Below the pieces are notes generated by a model. The model was not told where the DNA came from and did no database searches. It saw only the letters and a list, made by a program, of their open reading frames with translations. Positions 8,375 through 17,624 of a DNA stretch of 64,000 nt are shown in pieces; within the stretch, counting starts at the first letter, position 1, and each line of letters begins with the position of its first letter. Origin of the DNA: Prevotella herbatica (GTDB lineage Bacteria > Bacteroidota > Bacteroidia > Bacteroidales > Bacteroidaceae); assembly GCF_017347605.1 (NCBI RefSeq), contig NZ_AP024484.1:3176501-3240500 (forward strand), given 5' to 3'. The translations under genes were made by a program, and so were the position numbers.

Positions 8375-8433
8375 ATGATGTAAAAAGATATTTAAAGCCT
8401 TTCTCACTTCCGTGTAAGTGTGAAAGGCTTTTT
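8343..8433 (+). promoter_or_regulatory. Transcription attenuator of the leu operon
   Basis: The terminator hairpin is 8394-8409 with 8416-8431 (16 bp with one mismatch), followed by a T-run. Two competing segments lie inside the leader frame: AAGTGAG at 8343-8349 can pair with CTCACTT at 8403-8409, and GGAAGTG at 8351-8357 can pair with CACTTCC at 8405-8411. Either pairing would disrupt the terminator. Confidence 0.75.
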
Positions 8434-8468
8434 CATTGGGAAATAATTAAATATAAATATACAAATAT

Positions 8469-9971
8469 ATGAGTGACAGATTGTTTGTTTTTGATACCAC
8501 TCTTAGAGATGGTGAGCAGGTGCCGGGATGTCAGTTGAATACTGTTGAGAAAATACAGGTTGCAAAGGCTCTTGAGCAGTTGGGAGTAGATGTTATTGAG
8601 GCAGGTTTCCCTATATCATCTCCAGGTGATTTTAATTCTGTTGTTGAAATTTCCAAAGCTGTTACATGGCCAACAATATGTGCCTTGACAAGAGCTGTGC
8701 AAAAAGATATTGATTGTGCTGTTGATGCTCTAAAATATGCAAAACACAAGCGTATCCATACAGGAATAGGAACTAGTGATTCTCACATCAAATATAAATT
8801 CAACTCTAATAGAGAAGAGATAATTGAGCGTGCTGTTGCAGCCGTTAGTTATGCAAAAAAATATGTAGAAGATGTAGAGTTTTACGCAGAAGATGCAGGT
8901 AGAACTGATAATGAATATTTGGCAAGAGTTGTAGAGGCTGTCGTTAAAGCTGGTGCTACAGTTGTCAACATTCCTGACACAACAGGTTATTGCCTTCCTG
9001 ATGAGTATGGAAATAAGATTAAGTATCTCATGGAACATGTTGATGGCATGGATAAGGCAATCCTTTCAACTCATTGTCATAACGATTTAGGTATGGCTAC
9101 TGCAAATACTCTTCAAGGTGTCTTGAATGGTGCGCGCCAGGTAGAAGTAACTATAAATGGAATAGGAGAGCGTGCTGGTAATACTGCCCTTGAAGAAATT
9201 GCTATGATACTTAAATGTCATAAGGGCATTAACATTGACACGAATATCAATACAAATAAGATTGTTCCTATGTCTAGAATGGTTTCTAGCTTAATGAACA
9301 TGCCAGTGCAGCCTAATAAGGCTATTGTTGGACGTAATGCATTTGCACATTCAAGCGGTATTCATCAAGATGGTATATTGAAGAATGTACAGACTTATGA
9401 AATAATCAACCCAAAGGATATCGGCTTAGATGATAATTCGATAGTATTGACTGCTCGTTCAGGAAGGGCAGCTCTGAAATATCGTCTGCATGTAAATGGT
9501 ATCGATATTGAAGACGAGGAAAAGCTTGATAATTTATATAAGAAATTCTTACTGTTGGCTGATAAGAAGAAAGAGGTTAGCGATGAGGATGTAATGATGT
9601 TGGCTGGTGCCGATCAGACAGATGCTCATGGAGTGAAACTTGATTACCTACAGGTAACTACTGGTAAAGGTGTAAAGAGCGTTGCAAGCATTGGACTTGA
9701 TTTGGCTGGTCAGAAGTTTGAAGAAGCATCTTCGGGCAATGGTCCTGTAGATGCAGCCATCAAGGCTTTGAAAAAAATCATACAGAAGAAGATGTTTTTG
9801 AAAGAGTTTACTATTCAGGCAATAGATAAGGGCTCTGATGATGTGGGTAAAGTTCACATGCAGGTAGAATATGATGGTCATGTATATTATGGTTTTGGTG
9901 CTGATACAGATATTGTAACTGCCAGTGTAGAGGCATATATAGATTGTATTAATAAGTTTAAGATTCGCTAA
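8469..9971 (+). CDS. leuA: 2-isopropylmalate synthase
   Basis: The 500-residue enzyme condenses 2-oxoisovalerate with acetyl-CoA, the first committed step of leucine synthesis. It shows '[17 protein letters not shown]' at the N-terminus, the metal-binding '[14 protein letters not shown]', and '[15 protein letters not shown]', then a C-terminal LeuA dimer domain that usually senses leucine. It is the first full gene after the attenuator. A second, divergent member of the family is encoded four genes on (11973-13514), so this one is taken as the true LeuA by its canonical motifs. Confidence 0.94.
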   Translation: MSDRLFVFDTTLRDGEQVPGCQLNTVEKIQVAKALEQLGVDVIEAGFPISSPGDFNSVVEISKAVTWPTICALTRAVQKDIDCAVDALKYAKHKRIHTGIGTSDSHIKYKFNSNREEIIERAVAAVSYAKKYVEDVEFYAEDAGRTDNEYLARVVEAVVKAGATVVNIPDTTGYCLPDEYGNKIKYLMEHVDGMDKAILSTHCHNDLGMATANTLQGVLNGARQVEVTINGIGERAGNTALEEIAMILKCHKGINIDTNINTNKIVPMSRMVSSLMNMPVQPNKAIVGRNAFAHSSGIHQDGILKNVQTYEIINPKDIGLDDNSIVLTARSGRAALKYRLHVNGIDIEDEEKLDNLYKKFLLLADKKKEVSDEDVMMLAGADQTDAHGVKLDYLQVTTGKGVKSVASIGLDLAGQKFEEASSGNGPVDAAIKALKKIIQKKMFLKEFTIQAIDKGSDDVGKVHMQVEYDGHVYYGFGADTDIVTASVEAYIDCINKFKIR

Positions 9972-10001
9972 TTTAGGTAATAATAATAAACAGACATATT
10001 T

Positions 10002-11393
10002 ATGAATACATTATTTGACAAGATTTGGGACAAACATGTTGTTCAGACCATTAAAGACGGTCCTACACAGCTATACATAGATCGTCTTTATTGTCACGAA
10101 GTAACTTCCCCTCAGGCTTTTGCAGGAATGCGTGAAAGGGGATTGAAGTGCTTTAGATCTGACAAGATATATTGTATGCCAGACCATAATACACCTACCC
10201 ATGATCAGGATAAACCTGTTGATGATCCTATTTCACGCAAACAACTTGACACGCTTGATAAGAATTGTGATGACTTTGGATTGAAAGAGTTTAAAATGAA
10301 TACCAAAGATAACGGTATAATCCATGTAGTCGGTCCTGAGAAGGGACTCTCTTTGCCAGGAATGACAATTGTATGTGGTGACTCTCACACTTCAACTCAT
10401 GGAGCAATGGGGGCTGTTGCTTTCGGTATTGGCACATCAGAGGTAGAAATGGTTATGGCTTCTCAATGTATTCTTCAGCAGAAGCCAAAGAGTATGAGGA
10501 TAAATATAAATGGAAAACTAAGTCCTAATGTTGTGGCTAAGGACGTAGCTCTTTACTTGATGAGTAAACTTACTACTAGTGGCGCAACTGGTTATTTTGT
10601 AGAATATAGTGGTCATGTAGTGCGTGACATGTCTATGGAAGGCAGATTGACTTTGTGTAATCTATCTATCGAGATGGGAGCACGTGGAGGTTTTGTCGCT
10701 CCTGATGAAAAGACTTTTGAATATATCAAAGGTCGTGAATATGCTCCAAAAGGAGAAGAATGGGACAAGGCATTGGCTTATTGGAAAACTTTAAAGAGTG
10801 GAGACGATGCTATATTTGATAAAGAATTGAATTTTAATGCTTCTGATATTGCACCACGTATAACTTATGGTACTAATCCAGGAATGGGTATTGCTATTGA
10901 TAAAACAATACCTACTCTTGATACAATAGATGAGAAGGAGCAAGCTTCATTCATGAAGAGTCTTGAGTATATGGGATTTGCTCCTGGTGAGAAACTTCTT
11001 GGTCACTCTATTGACTACGTTTTCCTTGGCGCATGCACCAACGGAAGAATTGAGGATTTCCGTGCTTTTGCAAATATTGTGAAAGGAAAGAAAAAGGCTG
11101 ATAATGTAACGGCTTGGCTTGTTCCTGGTTCTTGGCTTGTTGATGAGCAGATTCGTGAAGAGGGTATAGACAAGATTGTTGAAGCTGCTGGCTTTGAAAT
11201 TCGTCAACCTGGATGTTCTGCTTGTCTTGCAATGAATGATGATAAGATTCCTGCTGGAAAGTATTCTGTTTCGACAAGTAATCGTAACTTTGAAGGACGA
11301 CAGGGACCTGGTTCACGTACAATACTTGCTTCTCCGCTAGTAGCTGCCGCTGCCGCTATAACGGGTAAAATAACTGATCCACGAACTCTTTAA
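10002..11393 (+). CDS. leuC: 3-isopropylmalate dehydratase large subunit
   Basis: The 463-residue aconitase-family subunit isomerises 2- to 3-isopropylmalate with LeuD. It carries '[20 protein letters not shown]', and the Cys ligands of the [4Fe-4S] cluster in '[12 protein letters not shown]' and '[12 protein letters not shown]'. Length fits bacterial LeuC. It lies 30 bases after leuA and 10 bases before leuD. If the operon also feeds a citramalate route, LeuCD would serve it too. Confidence 0.96.
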   Translation: MNTLFDKIWDKHVVQTIKDGPTQLYIDRLYCHEVTSPQAFAGMRERGLKCFRSDKIYCMPDHNTPTHDQDKPVDDPISRKQLDTLDKNCDDFGLKEFKMNTKDNGIIHVVGPEKGLSLPGMTIVCGDSHTSTHGAMGAVAFGIGTSEVEMVMASQCILQQKPKSMRININGKLSPNVVAKDVALYLMSKLTTSGATGYFVEYSGHVVRDMSMEGRLTLCNLSIEMGARGGFVAPDEKTFEYIKGREYAPKGEEWDKALAYWKTLKSGDDAIFDKELNFNASDIAPRITYGTNPGMGIAIDKTIPTLDTIDEKEQASFMKSLEYMGFAPGEKLLGHSIDYVFLGACTNGRIEDFRAFANIVKGKKKADNVTAWLVPGSWLVDEQIREEGIDKIVEAAGFEIRQPGCSACLAMNDDKIPAGKYSVSTSNRNFEGRQGPGSRTILASPLVAAAAAITGKITDPRTL

Positions 11394-11403
11394 TATAATA
11401 ATT

Positions 11404-11994
11404 ATGAAACAGAAATTTAACGTTATAACATCAACTTGTATTCCATTGCCGTTAGAGAACGTGGATACAGACCAGATAATTCCAGCTCGTTTTTTAAAAG
11501 CAACAGATAAAGAAGGTTTTGGTGATAATTTATTTCGTGATTGGCGATATAATAAGGATGGTTCAATAAAGAAAGATTTTGTTTTAAACGATTCTAGATA
11601 CAGTGGAGTCATACTTGTAGCTGGTAAAAACTTTGGCTCTGGTTCATCTCGTGAACATGCTGCTTGGGCTATTGCTGGATATGGATTCAGAGTTGTAATA
11701 AGTTCTTTCTTCGCTGATATTCATAAAAATAATGAACTTAACAATTTTGTGCTTCCTGTAGTTGTGTCAGAAGGTTTTCTTCAGGAACTTTTTGATAGCA
11801 TAAGCGAAGATAACAAGATGGAGGTGAAGGTTGATTTACCAAATCAGGTTGTTACTAATTTAAAGACAAGAAAGAGTGAGCGATTTGAAATAAACGGATA
11901 TAAGAAACATTGTCTTATGAATGGTCTTGATGATGTAGACTTCCTTGTGGAGAATCGTGATAAAGTTGAATCATGGGAGAACGCAAACAAATAG
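11404..11994 (+). CDS. leuD: 3-isopropylmalate dehydratase small subunit
   Basis: The 196-residue swivel domain partners LeuC. Seen are 'PLENVDTDQIIPARFLK', 'GKNFGSGSSREHAAWAI' and 'ISSFFADIHKNNELNN', all conserved in LeuD. Its 3' end overlaps the start of the next gene by 22 bases in another frame, which suggests translational coupling. Confidence 0.96.
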   Translation: MKQKFNVITSTCIPLPLENVDTDQIIPARFLKATDKEGFGDNLFRDWRYNKDGSIKKDFVLNDSRYSGVILVAGKNFGSGSSREHAAWAIAGYGFRVVISSFFADIHKNNELNNFVLPVVVSEGFLQELFDSISEDNKMEVKVDLPNQVVTNLKTRKSERFEINGYKKHCLMNGLDDVDFLVENRDKVESWENANK

Positions 11995-13514
11995 AAATAA
12001 TGGATTGCACGCTTCGTGATGGAGAACAGACCAATGGTGTGTCTTTTCTCCCTCATGAGAAGCTGATGATAGCTCGTGCCCTGTTATCTGATGTAAAGGT
12101 TGATCGTATTGAGATAGCTTCTGCAGGTGTGTCTGAAGGTGAAAAGGATGCTGTACGCATGATTTGCCGTTATGCCGAACTTAATGGTGTGCTCAATAAG
12201 GTTGAGGTTCTTGGTTTTGTTGATGGTAATAAGTCGGTTGATTGGATACATGATTGTGGTTGTCGTGTCATAAATCTTTTGGCTAAAGGTAGTTTGAAGC
12301 ATTGCGAATTGCAGCTGAAGAAAACTATAGATGAACATATTCATGATATAGTAGAAGTTCTTGATTATGCCAAAAAATCTAATATGCAAGTAAATCTTTA
12401 TCTTGAAGACTGGTCTTCAGGTATGAAGGATTCTCCAGAATATGTTTTTAAGCTTATAGATTCTCTTCATGACAAGAATATATGTCGTTTTCTTTTGCCT
12501 GATACATTGGGGATATTGAGTCCTACTCAGACTATGGATTATATAAGTCAGGTCGTGGAACGTTATCCAGATGTTCATTTTGATTTCCATGCCCATAATG
12601 ACTATGATATGGCTGTGGCTAATTCGCTTGCGGCAGTTAAGGCTGGTGTTAAAGGATTGCATGTCACTGTGAATGGGTTGGGAGAAAGATGTGGTAATGC
12701 TCCATTATCGTCTGTGCATGTTGTATTGAAAGATATGTATGCTTTCTCTACCAATATAGATGAAACTTCATTGGTTTATATAACTCACCTTGTAGAGGGC
12801 TATAGTGGTATTGCTGTAGCACCAAATACTCCTATCGTTGGTGATAATGTTTTTACTCAGGTTGCTGGTGTCCATGCTGACGGTGATAATAAAGATAAGC
12901 TTTATTGCAATGATTTGGTTCCAGAAAGATTTGGACGTCATCGCGAATATGCCCTTGGTAAAAATTCTGGTAAAGCAAATATTACTCAGAATCTTAATGA
13001 ACTAGGACTTGTACTTAATCCTGAACAGACAAAGGCGGTGACACAGCGCATCACTCAGCTTGGCGACAGAAAAGAATTAGTTACTCAGGAGGATTTACCA
13101 TATATTGTCTCAGATGTGTTGAAACATAGTATTCCTGATGAGAAAGTTAGACTTGTAAGTTACATGGTGTCAACCTCTTATGGTATGCGACCTATAGCAA
13201 GTCTTAAGGTCTCAATAAACGATGTCTGCTATGAAGCAGACTCCACTGGTGACGGACAGTATGATGCATTTGTTAAGGCTTTACGTAAAGTTTATAAGAA
13301 TAATCTCAATAGGGAGTTTCCTTTGTTGGATAACTATCAGGTTAGTATTCCTCCTGGTGGACGCACGGATGCCTTGGTGCAGACTATTATTACATGGATT
13401 AAAAGTGATGGTAAGATGTTCCGTACTAGAGGACTTGATGCTGACCAGACTGAGGCTGCCATTAAGGCAACAATAAAGATGCTCAATATGATTGAGAATC
13501 CTGAAAGTAGATAA
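11973..13514 (+). CDS. 2-isopropylmalate/citramalate synthase family protein
   Basis: A 513-residue member of the HMGL-like/LeuA superfamily. The N-terminus has 'MDCTLRDGEQTNGVSF', the barrel carries 'DFHAHNDYDMAVANSLAA' (HxH metal site) and 'NGLGERCGNAPLSSVH', and the C-terminal 120 residues form a LeuA-type allosteric domain. It differs clearly from the leuA product in the same operon. Because LeuCD and LeuB also process citramalate, the best guess is (R)-citramalate synthase feeding isoleucine synthesis. A second isopropylmalate synthase or a homocitrate synthase cannot be excluded from sequence alone. It overlaps leuD by 22 bases. Confidence 0.8.
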   Translation: MGERKQIEIMDCTLRDGEQTNGVSFLPHEKLMIARALLSDVKVDRIEIASAGVSEGEKDAVRMICRYAELNGVLNKVEVLGFVDGNKSVDWIHDCGCRVINLLAKGSLKHCELQLKKTIDEHIHDIVEVLDYAKKSNMQVNLYLEDWSSGMKDSPEYVFKLIDSLHDKNICRFLLPDTLGILSPTQTMDYISQVVERYPDVHFDFHAHNDYDMAVANSLAAVKAGVKGLHVTVNGLGERCGNAPLSSVHVVLKDMYAFSTNIDETSLVYITHLVEGYSGIAVAPNTPIVGDNVFTQVAGVHADGDNKDKLYCNDLVPERFGRHREYALGKNSGKANITQNLNELGLVLNPEQTKAVTQRITQLGDRKELVTQEDLPYIVSDVLKHSIPDEKVRLVSYMVSTSYGMRPIASLKVSINDVCYEADSTGDGQYDAFVKALRKVYKNNLNREFPLLDNYQVSIPPGGRTDALVQTIITWIKSDGKMFRTRGLDADQTEAAIKATIKMLNMIENPESR

Positions 13515-13536
13515 AAGAATTTAAAAATATAATATA

Positions 13537-14598
13537 ATGAATTTAAAGATTGCTGTTTTGGCCGGTGATGGTATCGGACCGGAGATAATGAAACAAGGTG
13601 TTGCTGTATTAAATGAAGTAGCAGCTAAGTTTAACCACAAGTTTACATACACAGAAGCTCTTTGCGGTGCTCATGCTATTGATGAAGTTGGAGATCCTTT
13701 TCCTGACGATACATTTAAAGTTTGCATGGATGCTGATGCTGTATTATTTGCTGCTGTAGGTGATCCTAAGTTTGATAATAATCCAACTGCTAAGGTTCGT
13801 CCAGAGCAGGGTCTGCTTGCAATGCGCAAGAAGTTGGGGCTTTTTGCCAATGTACGTCCTGTTGCTACTTTTGAGTGTCTTCTTCATAAGTCTCCTTTGA
13901 AGGATGAACTGTTGAGAGGTGCTGATTTTGTGGTAATTCGTGAACTTACTGGTGGTATGTATTTTGGTGAGAAGTATCAGGATAATGACAAGGCATATGA
14001 TACAGATATTTACACACGCCCAGAAATTGAACGCATCTTGAAGGTTGCTTTTGATACAGCGATGAAGCGTAATAAGCATCTTACAGTTGTTGACAAGGCT
14101 AATGTTCTTGCTTCAAGTCGTCTTTGGAGATTGATAGCTAAGGAAATGGAAACATCTTATCCTGAAGTAAACACAGATTACATGTTTATTGATAATGCAT
14201 CAATGCGTGTCCTTACAGAGCCTACATTCTTTGATGTTATTGTTACAGAAAATACCTTTGGTGACATTCTTACAGATGAAACAAGTTGTATTACTGGTTC
14301 TATGGGACTTCAACCATCTGCAAGTCTTGGTGAGCATACTCCTTTGTTTGAACCTGTTCATGGAAGTTGGCCTCAGGCTACCGGTAAAAATATTGCTAAT
14401 CCTATCGCTCAGATTCTTTCTGCTGCAATGCTTCTTGAGCACTTCGGACTTAACACAGAGGGACAACTTATCCGTAAGGCTGTGGATGCAAGTCTTGACG
14501 CAAATGTACGTACTCCTGAAATTCAGGTTGAAGGTGGCAACACTTACGGAACTACAGAAGTAGGAAAATGGATAGCTGATTATATAAAGAATAATTAA
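13537..14598 (+). CDS. leuB: 3-isopropylmalate dehydrogenase
   Basis: The 353-residue NAD-dependent dehydrogenase oxidises and decarboxylates 3-isopropylmalate. It begins '[17 protein letters not shown]' and contains '[18 protein letters not shown]', '[15 protein letters not shown]' and the signature '[19 protein letters not shown]', ending with '[19 protein letters not shown]'. It is the last gene of the leu operon and is followed 20 bases later by a terminator. Confidence 0.96.
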   Translation: MNLKIAVLAGDGIGPEIMKQGVAVLNEVAAKFNHKFTYTEALCGAHAIDEVGDPFPDDTFKVCMDADAVLFAAVGDPKFDNNPTAKVRPEQGLLAMRKKLGLFANVRPVATFECLLHKSPLKDELLRGADFVVIRELTGGMYFGEKYQDNDKAYDTDIYTRPEIERILKVAFDTAMKRNKHLTVVDKANVLASSRLWRLIAKEMETSYPEVNTDYMFIDNASMRVLTEPTFFDVIVTENTFGDILTDETSCITGSMGLQPSASLGEHTPLFEPVHGSWPQATGKNIANPIAQILSAAMLLEHFGLNTEGQLIRKAVDASLDANVRTPEIQVEGGNTYGTTEVGKWIADYIKNN

Positions 14599-14618
14599 TA
14601 GATATATCTATAAATATT

Positions 14619-14665
14619 TAATCGCCACAGTAGTGTAATAACTATTGTGGCGATTTAATTTTTCA
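14619..14665 (+). terminator. Terminator after leuB
   Basis: A 15-bp stem with one G-T pair (14620-14634 with 14641-14655) and a six-base loop is followed by a T-rich tract. Confidence 0.85.
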
Positions 14666-14682
14666 TATTTAGGCATGTCCCT

Positions 14683-15700
14683 AGTGCTTTTTCGTGTTTT
14701 TAGCTACGGAAGCTACGACATCTCTGGTAAGCCTTTAAACAGAGGGGAAGACGAGACATAGCTTGCAATATTTAGCTTCGATGAGCTACGTCTTAGCTAC
14801 GTCATCCATTTCTGCTTATATAATGTACGCGCATACACGCGCACACTTAGGGTTTTGAAAAATATAAGTGTCGAAGTGTCAACTTAATGAATATCAATAT
14901 TTTATCGACGAATCTGACTAATAAATGTGACGGTAAATTGACGGTCAAATTTCAAGTTTTGCATGCGTTTCTATATAGAAACGTAACTCTTTCTATATAG
15001 AAACACAAGCTTTTCTACGATGTTTTACCTCCTATTGCTTCGTAAAACGCACTGCAATATAACGTAAAACGGACAGCAAAACATCGTAAAACGCATCGCA
15101 ATACTCCGTAAAGTGTAATTCTATACGATAAAAACTTTCACCAATATTTTGTCGACGAATAGCTTTTACTTTATTCTACTTGAAAAGAGTTCTAACAAGT
15201 TGATGTTCAATGGATAGACATTTCGACATTTTTTTCTGAAAAATCCAGAGTGTGTGTGCGTGCGCGTATTTATAGTGTGTAGCACTAGTAATTCAAACTT
15301 TGGCTAACAGCTCAAACTTGATTTCATTGCATGAATAAAAATCTTGCAGTATCTTTGCCGAGAATTCAGCGGAATTCGGCTGAACATTAAAACAAGCTTG
15401 ATTATTCAGTTTTCGTTCGTATAGTTTTAGCACATCTCATCGATTCCTCAGATGCAAGCTAACGATTCTTTGACATAGATAATTTGTAAATTCACCCGAA
15501 AAATAGTAGTCTATCCTTAAAATAACGCAAGTTGACGTAGCACGAACGTAGCTTGACGTAGTTAAATCCTGCAAGCTACGTCTCGTTATCCCCTCTGTTT
15601 AAAGGCTTTGCGAGAGATACCGTAGCTACGTAGCTAAAACGCACAAGAATTACAGATGAAGAGAGAGTTTTTTGTGTTTTAAGGGACTGACAAACTTGAT
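14683..15700. repeat. Gene-free repeat island 1 (large nested inverted repeat)
   Basis: About 1 kb with no credible gene. Its outer arms are an imperfect inverted repeat of roughly 70 bp: 14699-14768 against 15570-15640, sharing TTTTAGCTACG, ATCTCT, GCCTTTAAACAGAGGGG and GAGAC..AGCTTGC. A nested inverted pair lies inside it: 14823-14880 (ACGCGC-rich, then GTGTCGAAGTGTC) against about 15215-15275. A motif ending TCGACGAAT recurs in direct orientation at 14895-14913 and 15142-15160. The core holds a 22-bp-period array. The same kit of parts recurs at 42.5-43.3 kb. Origin is unknown; a degenerate non-autonomous mobile element or a protein-binding region are both possible. Confidence 0.75.
14968..15121. 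repeat. 22-bp-period repeat array in island 1
   Basis: TTTCTATATAGAAAC starts at 14968 and 14990, and TTTCTACGATG at 15012, in exact 22-bp steps. Four more units in the opposite sense start with CGTAAA at 15041, 15063, 15085 and 15107, again 22 bp apart. Read on the minus strand these are GCGTTTTACG-type units, like those at 42991-43100. There are no spacers between units. Confidence 0.85.
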
Positions 15701-15856
15701 GTGATATCATTTGTTGATAATCTATTCTTTATGTTGCTGATGGTATATTTCTCAATTCCAATATGATATTTCACTAATATGATATTTTTAGTTACCTTTG
15801 CACACAAGGGAGTAATATCTCTGGTACGAGTAAAATTCTGATCTATAAATAAAGCA

Positions 15857-16378
15857 ATGAAAAGAAGAAAGTTTTATATATTCTGTTTGTTTATAATGTC
15901 ATTTATGATCTCCAAACAAGTTCATGGACAGGTAATTATGCATCATCCTCATGAGTCTATATCTTGCGACACCACAGGTATTCGTAAGATATTTCTTGCT
16001 GGTACAATAGATATGGGCAGCAGTGTTGATTGGCAGCAGAATGTTATTGAGTATTTTAAGAATAAGGGTGGAAGATGGCTTTTATTTAATCCAAGGCAAG
16101 AGCATTGGAATGGTAGTAAGGCTGGAGAAATGGATTATCAGGTGAACTGGGAGCTGTCTCATTTGGAAGAGGCTGATTTTATTATTATGAATATTCTAGG
16201 AACAAGTAAATCTCCTATTTCTTTGTTGGAATTAGGCTTGTTTGCACATTCCAAAAAGATAGCTGTTGTGTGTAACAGTACTTTCTATAGATATGATAAT
16301 GTTAGAATAACATGTAAAAGATATGGTATTCCATTATATAAAACGCTAGATGAATTACTTTATAATGAAATAAAGTGA
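15857..16378 (+). CDS. Exported nucleoside 2-deoxyribosyltransferase-like protein
   Basis: A 173-residue protein with an N-terminal signal peptide (Arg/Lys start, hydrophobic stretch to about residue 24). After it comes a domain resembling nucleoside 2-deoxyribosyltransferases: 'KIFLAGTIDMGSSVDWQQ', 'NPRQEHWNGS', 'QVNWELSHLEEADFIIMNI' and 'SPISLLELGLFA', the last holding the Glu that would be catalytic. Known members are cytoplasmic nucleoside-salvage enzymes, so export is odd. A -7-like TACCTTTG lies at 15793-15800. It stands alone between the repeat island and a convergent operon. Confidence 0.72.
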   Translation: MKRRKFYIFCLFIMSFMISKQVHGQVIMHHPHESISCDTTGIRKIFLAGTIDMGSSVDWQQNVIEYFKNKGGRWLLFNPRQEHWNGSKAGEMDYQVNWELSHLEEADFIIMNILGTSKSPISLLELGLFAHSKKIAVVCNSTFYRYDNVRITCKRYGIPLYKTLDELLYNEIK

Positions 16379-16394
16379 TAATGGTAAATGGAAA

Positions 16395-16427
16395 CTCGCT
16401 GATATTATTTCTTAATATATCAGCGAG
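16395..16427. terminator. Bidirectional hairpin between convergent genes
   Basis: CTCGCTGATAT (16395-16405) pairs perfectly with 16417-16427, between the deoxyribosyltransferase-like gene and the GH25 gene. AT-rich sequence flanks both sides. Confidence 0.7.
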
Positions 16428-16484
16428 CTATAATCTATTTTAAACATTTATTCATTATAATATTGTATGTGTGATACGTATTCT

Positions 16485-17621
16485 TTATAGCGTATGCTTA
16501 GAGACAAACTTATTGAATTCACCTCTATAACCATTAAATACGTTTATATCTACTTTAGGGTGTATTCCATTTACCTTTCCGTCAGGACATAACTGCCAAT
16601 ATACCAAATGCACATCAGGTTTGTATTCTCCATATCTTGCTATCCATACAAGATAGTCTCTTTCTAAATCAGGTGCTAATGGTAGATACCTGTTTACGAA
16701 TGATTGGCTTATATATAGAATAGGTCTGCTTCCTGTATTGTGTTCTACAATTCTGAGCCATATCCTTATGTTCTTGAATAGTACACCAGCGCCACCAATC
16801 TTATTTATCTGTGATGGTAAGGGTTCAATATCAAGTACTGGGGGGAGATCTCCCTTTCTGATATATGATCGTCTAAGAAAATTATACGCCTGAAGTCTTG
16901 CTGGTGTGCTAGGAGAGAAGTAATGGTAAGTTCCTGTATAAAATCCTTTAGCTCTGGCTGCATGATAATCTTTTTTGTAGTAGGGATTGAAAAGCTTTTT
17001 CCCTTCAGTACTTTTTATATATATAAAGCTTATTGGGTAGTCTATTTTTCCTGTAATTCGCTTTTTGCTTAATGTCCCAAGACTTGTTATACGCAATTGG
17101 TTCCAGTTTATTCTATATCTTTTTCTGCCAACCATATGCTGGTATTTTGATATGTCAATTCCGTATATTCGCTCGCTTGTGTAATAAGGGCGCTCACCTT
17201 TGTATTTGTTGTTTTTCCATTCACCAATCTTTAGTTTGTTGTTGGAAAGTATAGCCATACCAAATCCATCTTTTTGGTCATTTTCCCAATGTCCTTCATA
17301 TATGAAACCGTCTTTAGATTTGTAAATGCCATGCCCAAAAGCATTGCCATTAGCATTAAGTTGTCCAACATATATGCCAGCTGAATCAATACGGGTACCA
17401 CTAGTTAATGTGTCATTATGCCAGATACCAGTAAATGTTCGTTTAAGAGAATCCGTGAAGACTCCCTTGCCATCTTTCTTACCTTTATTTACGATGCCCT
17501 TATATATAGAATTGCCTTGTTTAATGATTCCGTAACTAAAGCTTTTACCAACTTTCATTTCTCCACATGCAGCGCATAATAGAGTAAATGATATCACTAT
17601 ATATATATTTAATTTTTTCAA
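16485..17621 (-). CDS. MORN-repeat / GH25 lysozyme lipoprotein
   Basis: A 378-residue protein with a signal peptide ending in a lipobox-like 'LCAAC'. Residues about 30-145 hold MORN-type repeats ('FTGIWHND', 'GHGIYKSKDGFIYEGHWEND', 'DGFGMAIL'). From about residue 152 a glycoside hydrolase 25 domain follows: 'YGIDISKYQ', 'FIYIKSTEG', 'GTYHYFSPSTPARLQA' and 'PPVLDIEPL', the last with the Asp/Glu catalytic pair. GH25 enzymes cleave the muramyl bond of peptidoglycan. It is probably an outer-membrane-anchored wall hydrolase, last in a run with an unknown gene and a LolA-like gene. Confidence 0.88.
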   Translation of the reverse strand: MKKLNIYIVISFTLLCAACGEMKVGKSFSYGIIKQGNSIYKGIVNKGKKDGKGVFTDSLKRTFTGIWHNDTLTSGTRIDSAGIYVGQLNANGNAFGHGIYKSKDGFIYEGHWENDQKDGFGMAILSNNKLKIGEWKNNKYKGERPYYTSERIYGIDISKYQHMVGRKRYRINWNQLRITSLGTLSKKRITGKIDYPISFIYIKSTEGKKLFNPYYKKDYHAARAKGFYTGTYHYFSPSTPARLQAYNFLRRSYIRKGDLPPVLDIEPLPSQINKIGGAGVLFKNIRIWLRIVEHNTGSRPILYISQSFVNRYLPLAPDLERDYLVWIARYGEYKPDVHLVYWQLCPDGKVNGIHPKVDINVFNGYRGEFNKFVSKHTL

Positions 17622-17624
17622 TTT

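Noticed and set aside
14189..14563. A 124-codon plus-strand frame inside leuB
   Set aside because: It is an out-of-frame shadow of leuB with Leu-rich low-complexity composition.
14683..15700. Degenerate insertion sequence with transposase
   Set aside because: No transposase remnant or long open frame is seen in the island; only repeats, so a coding mobile element is not supported.
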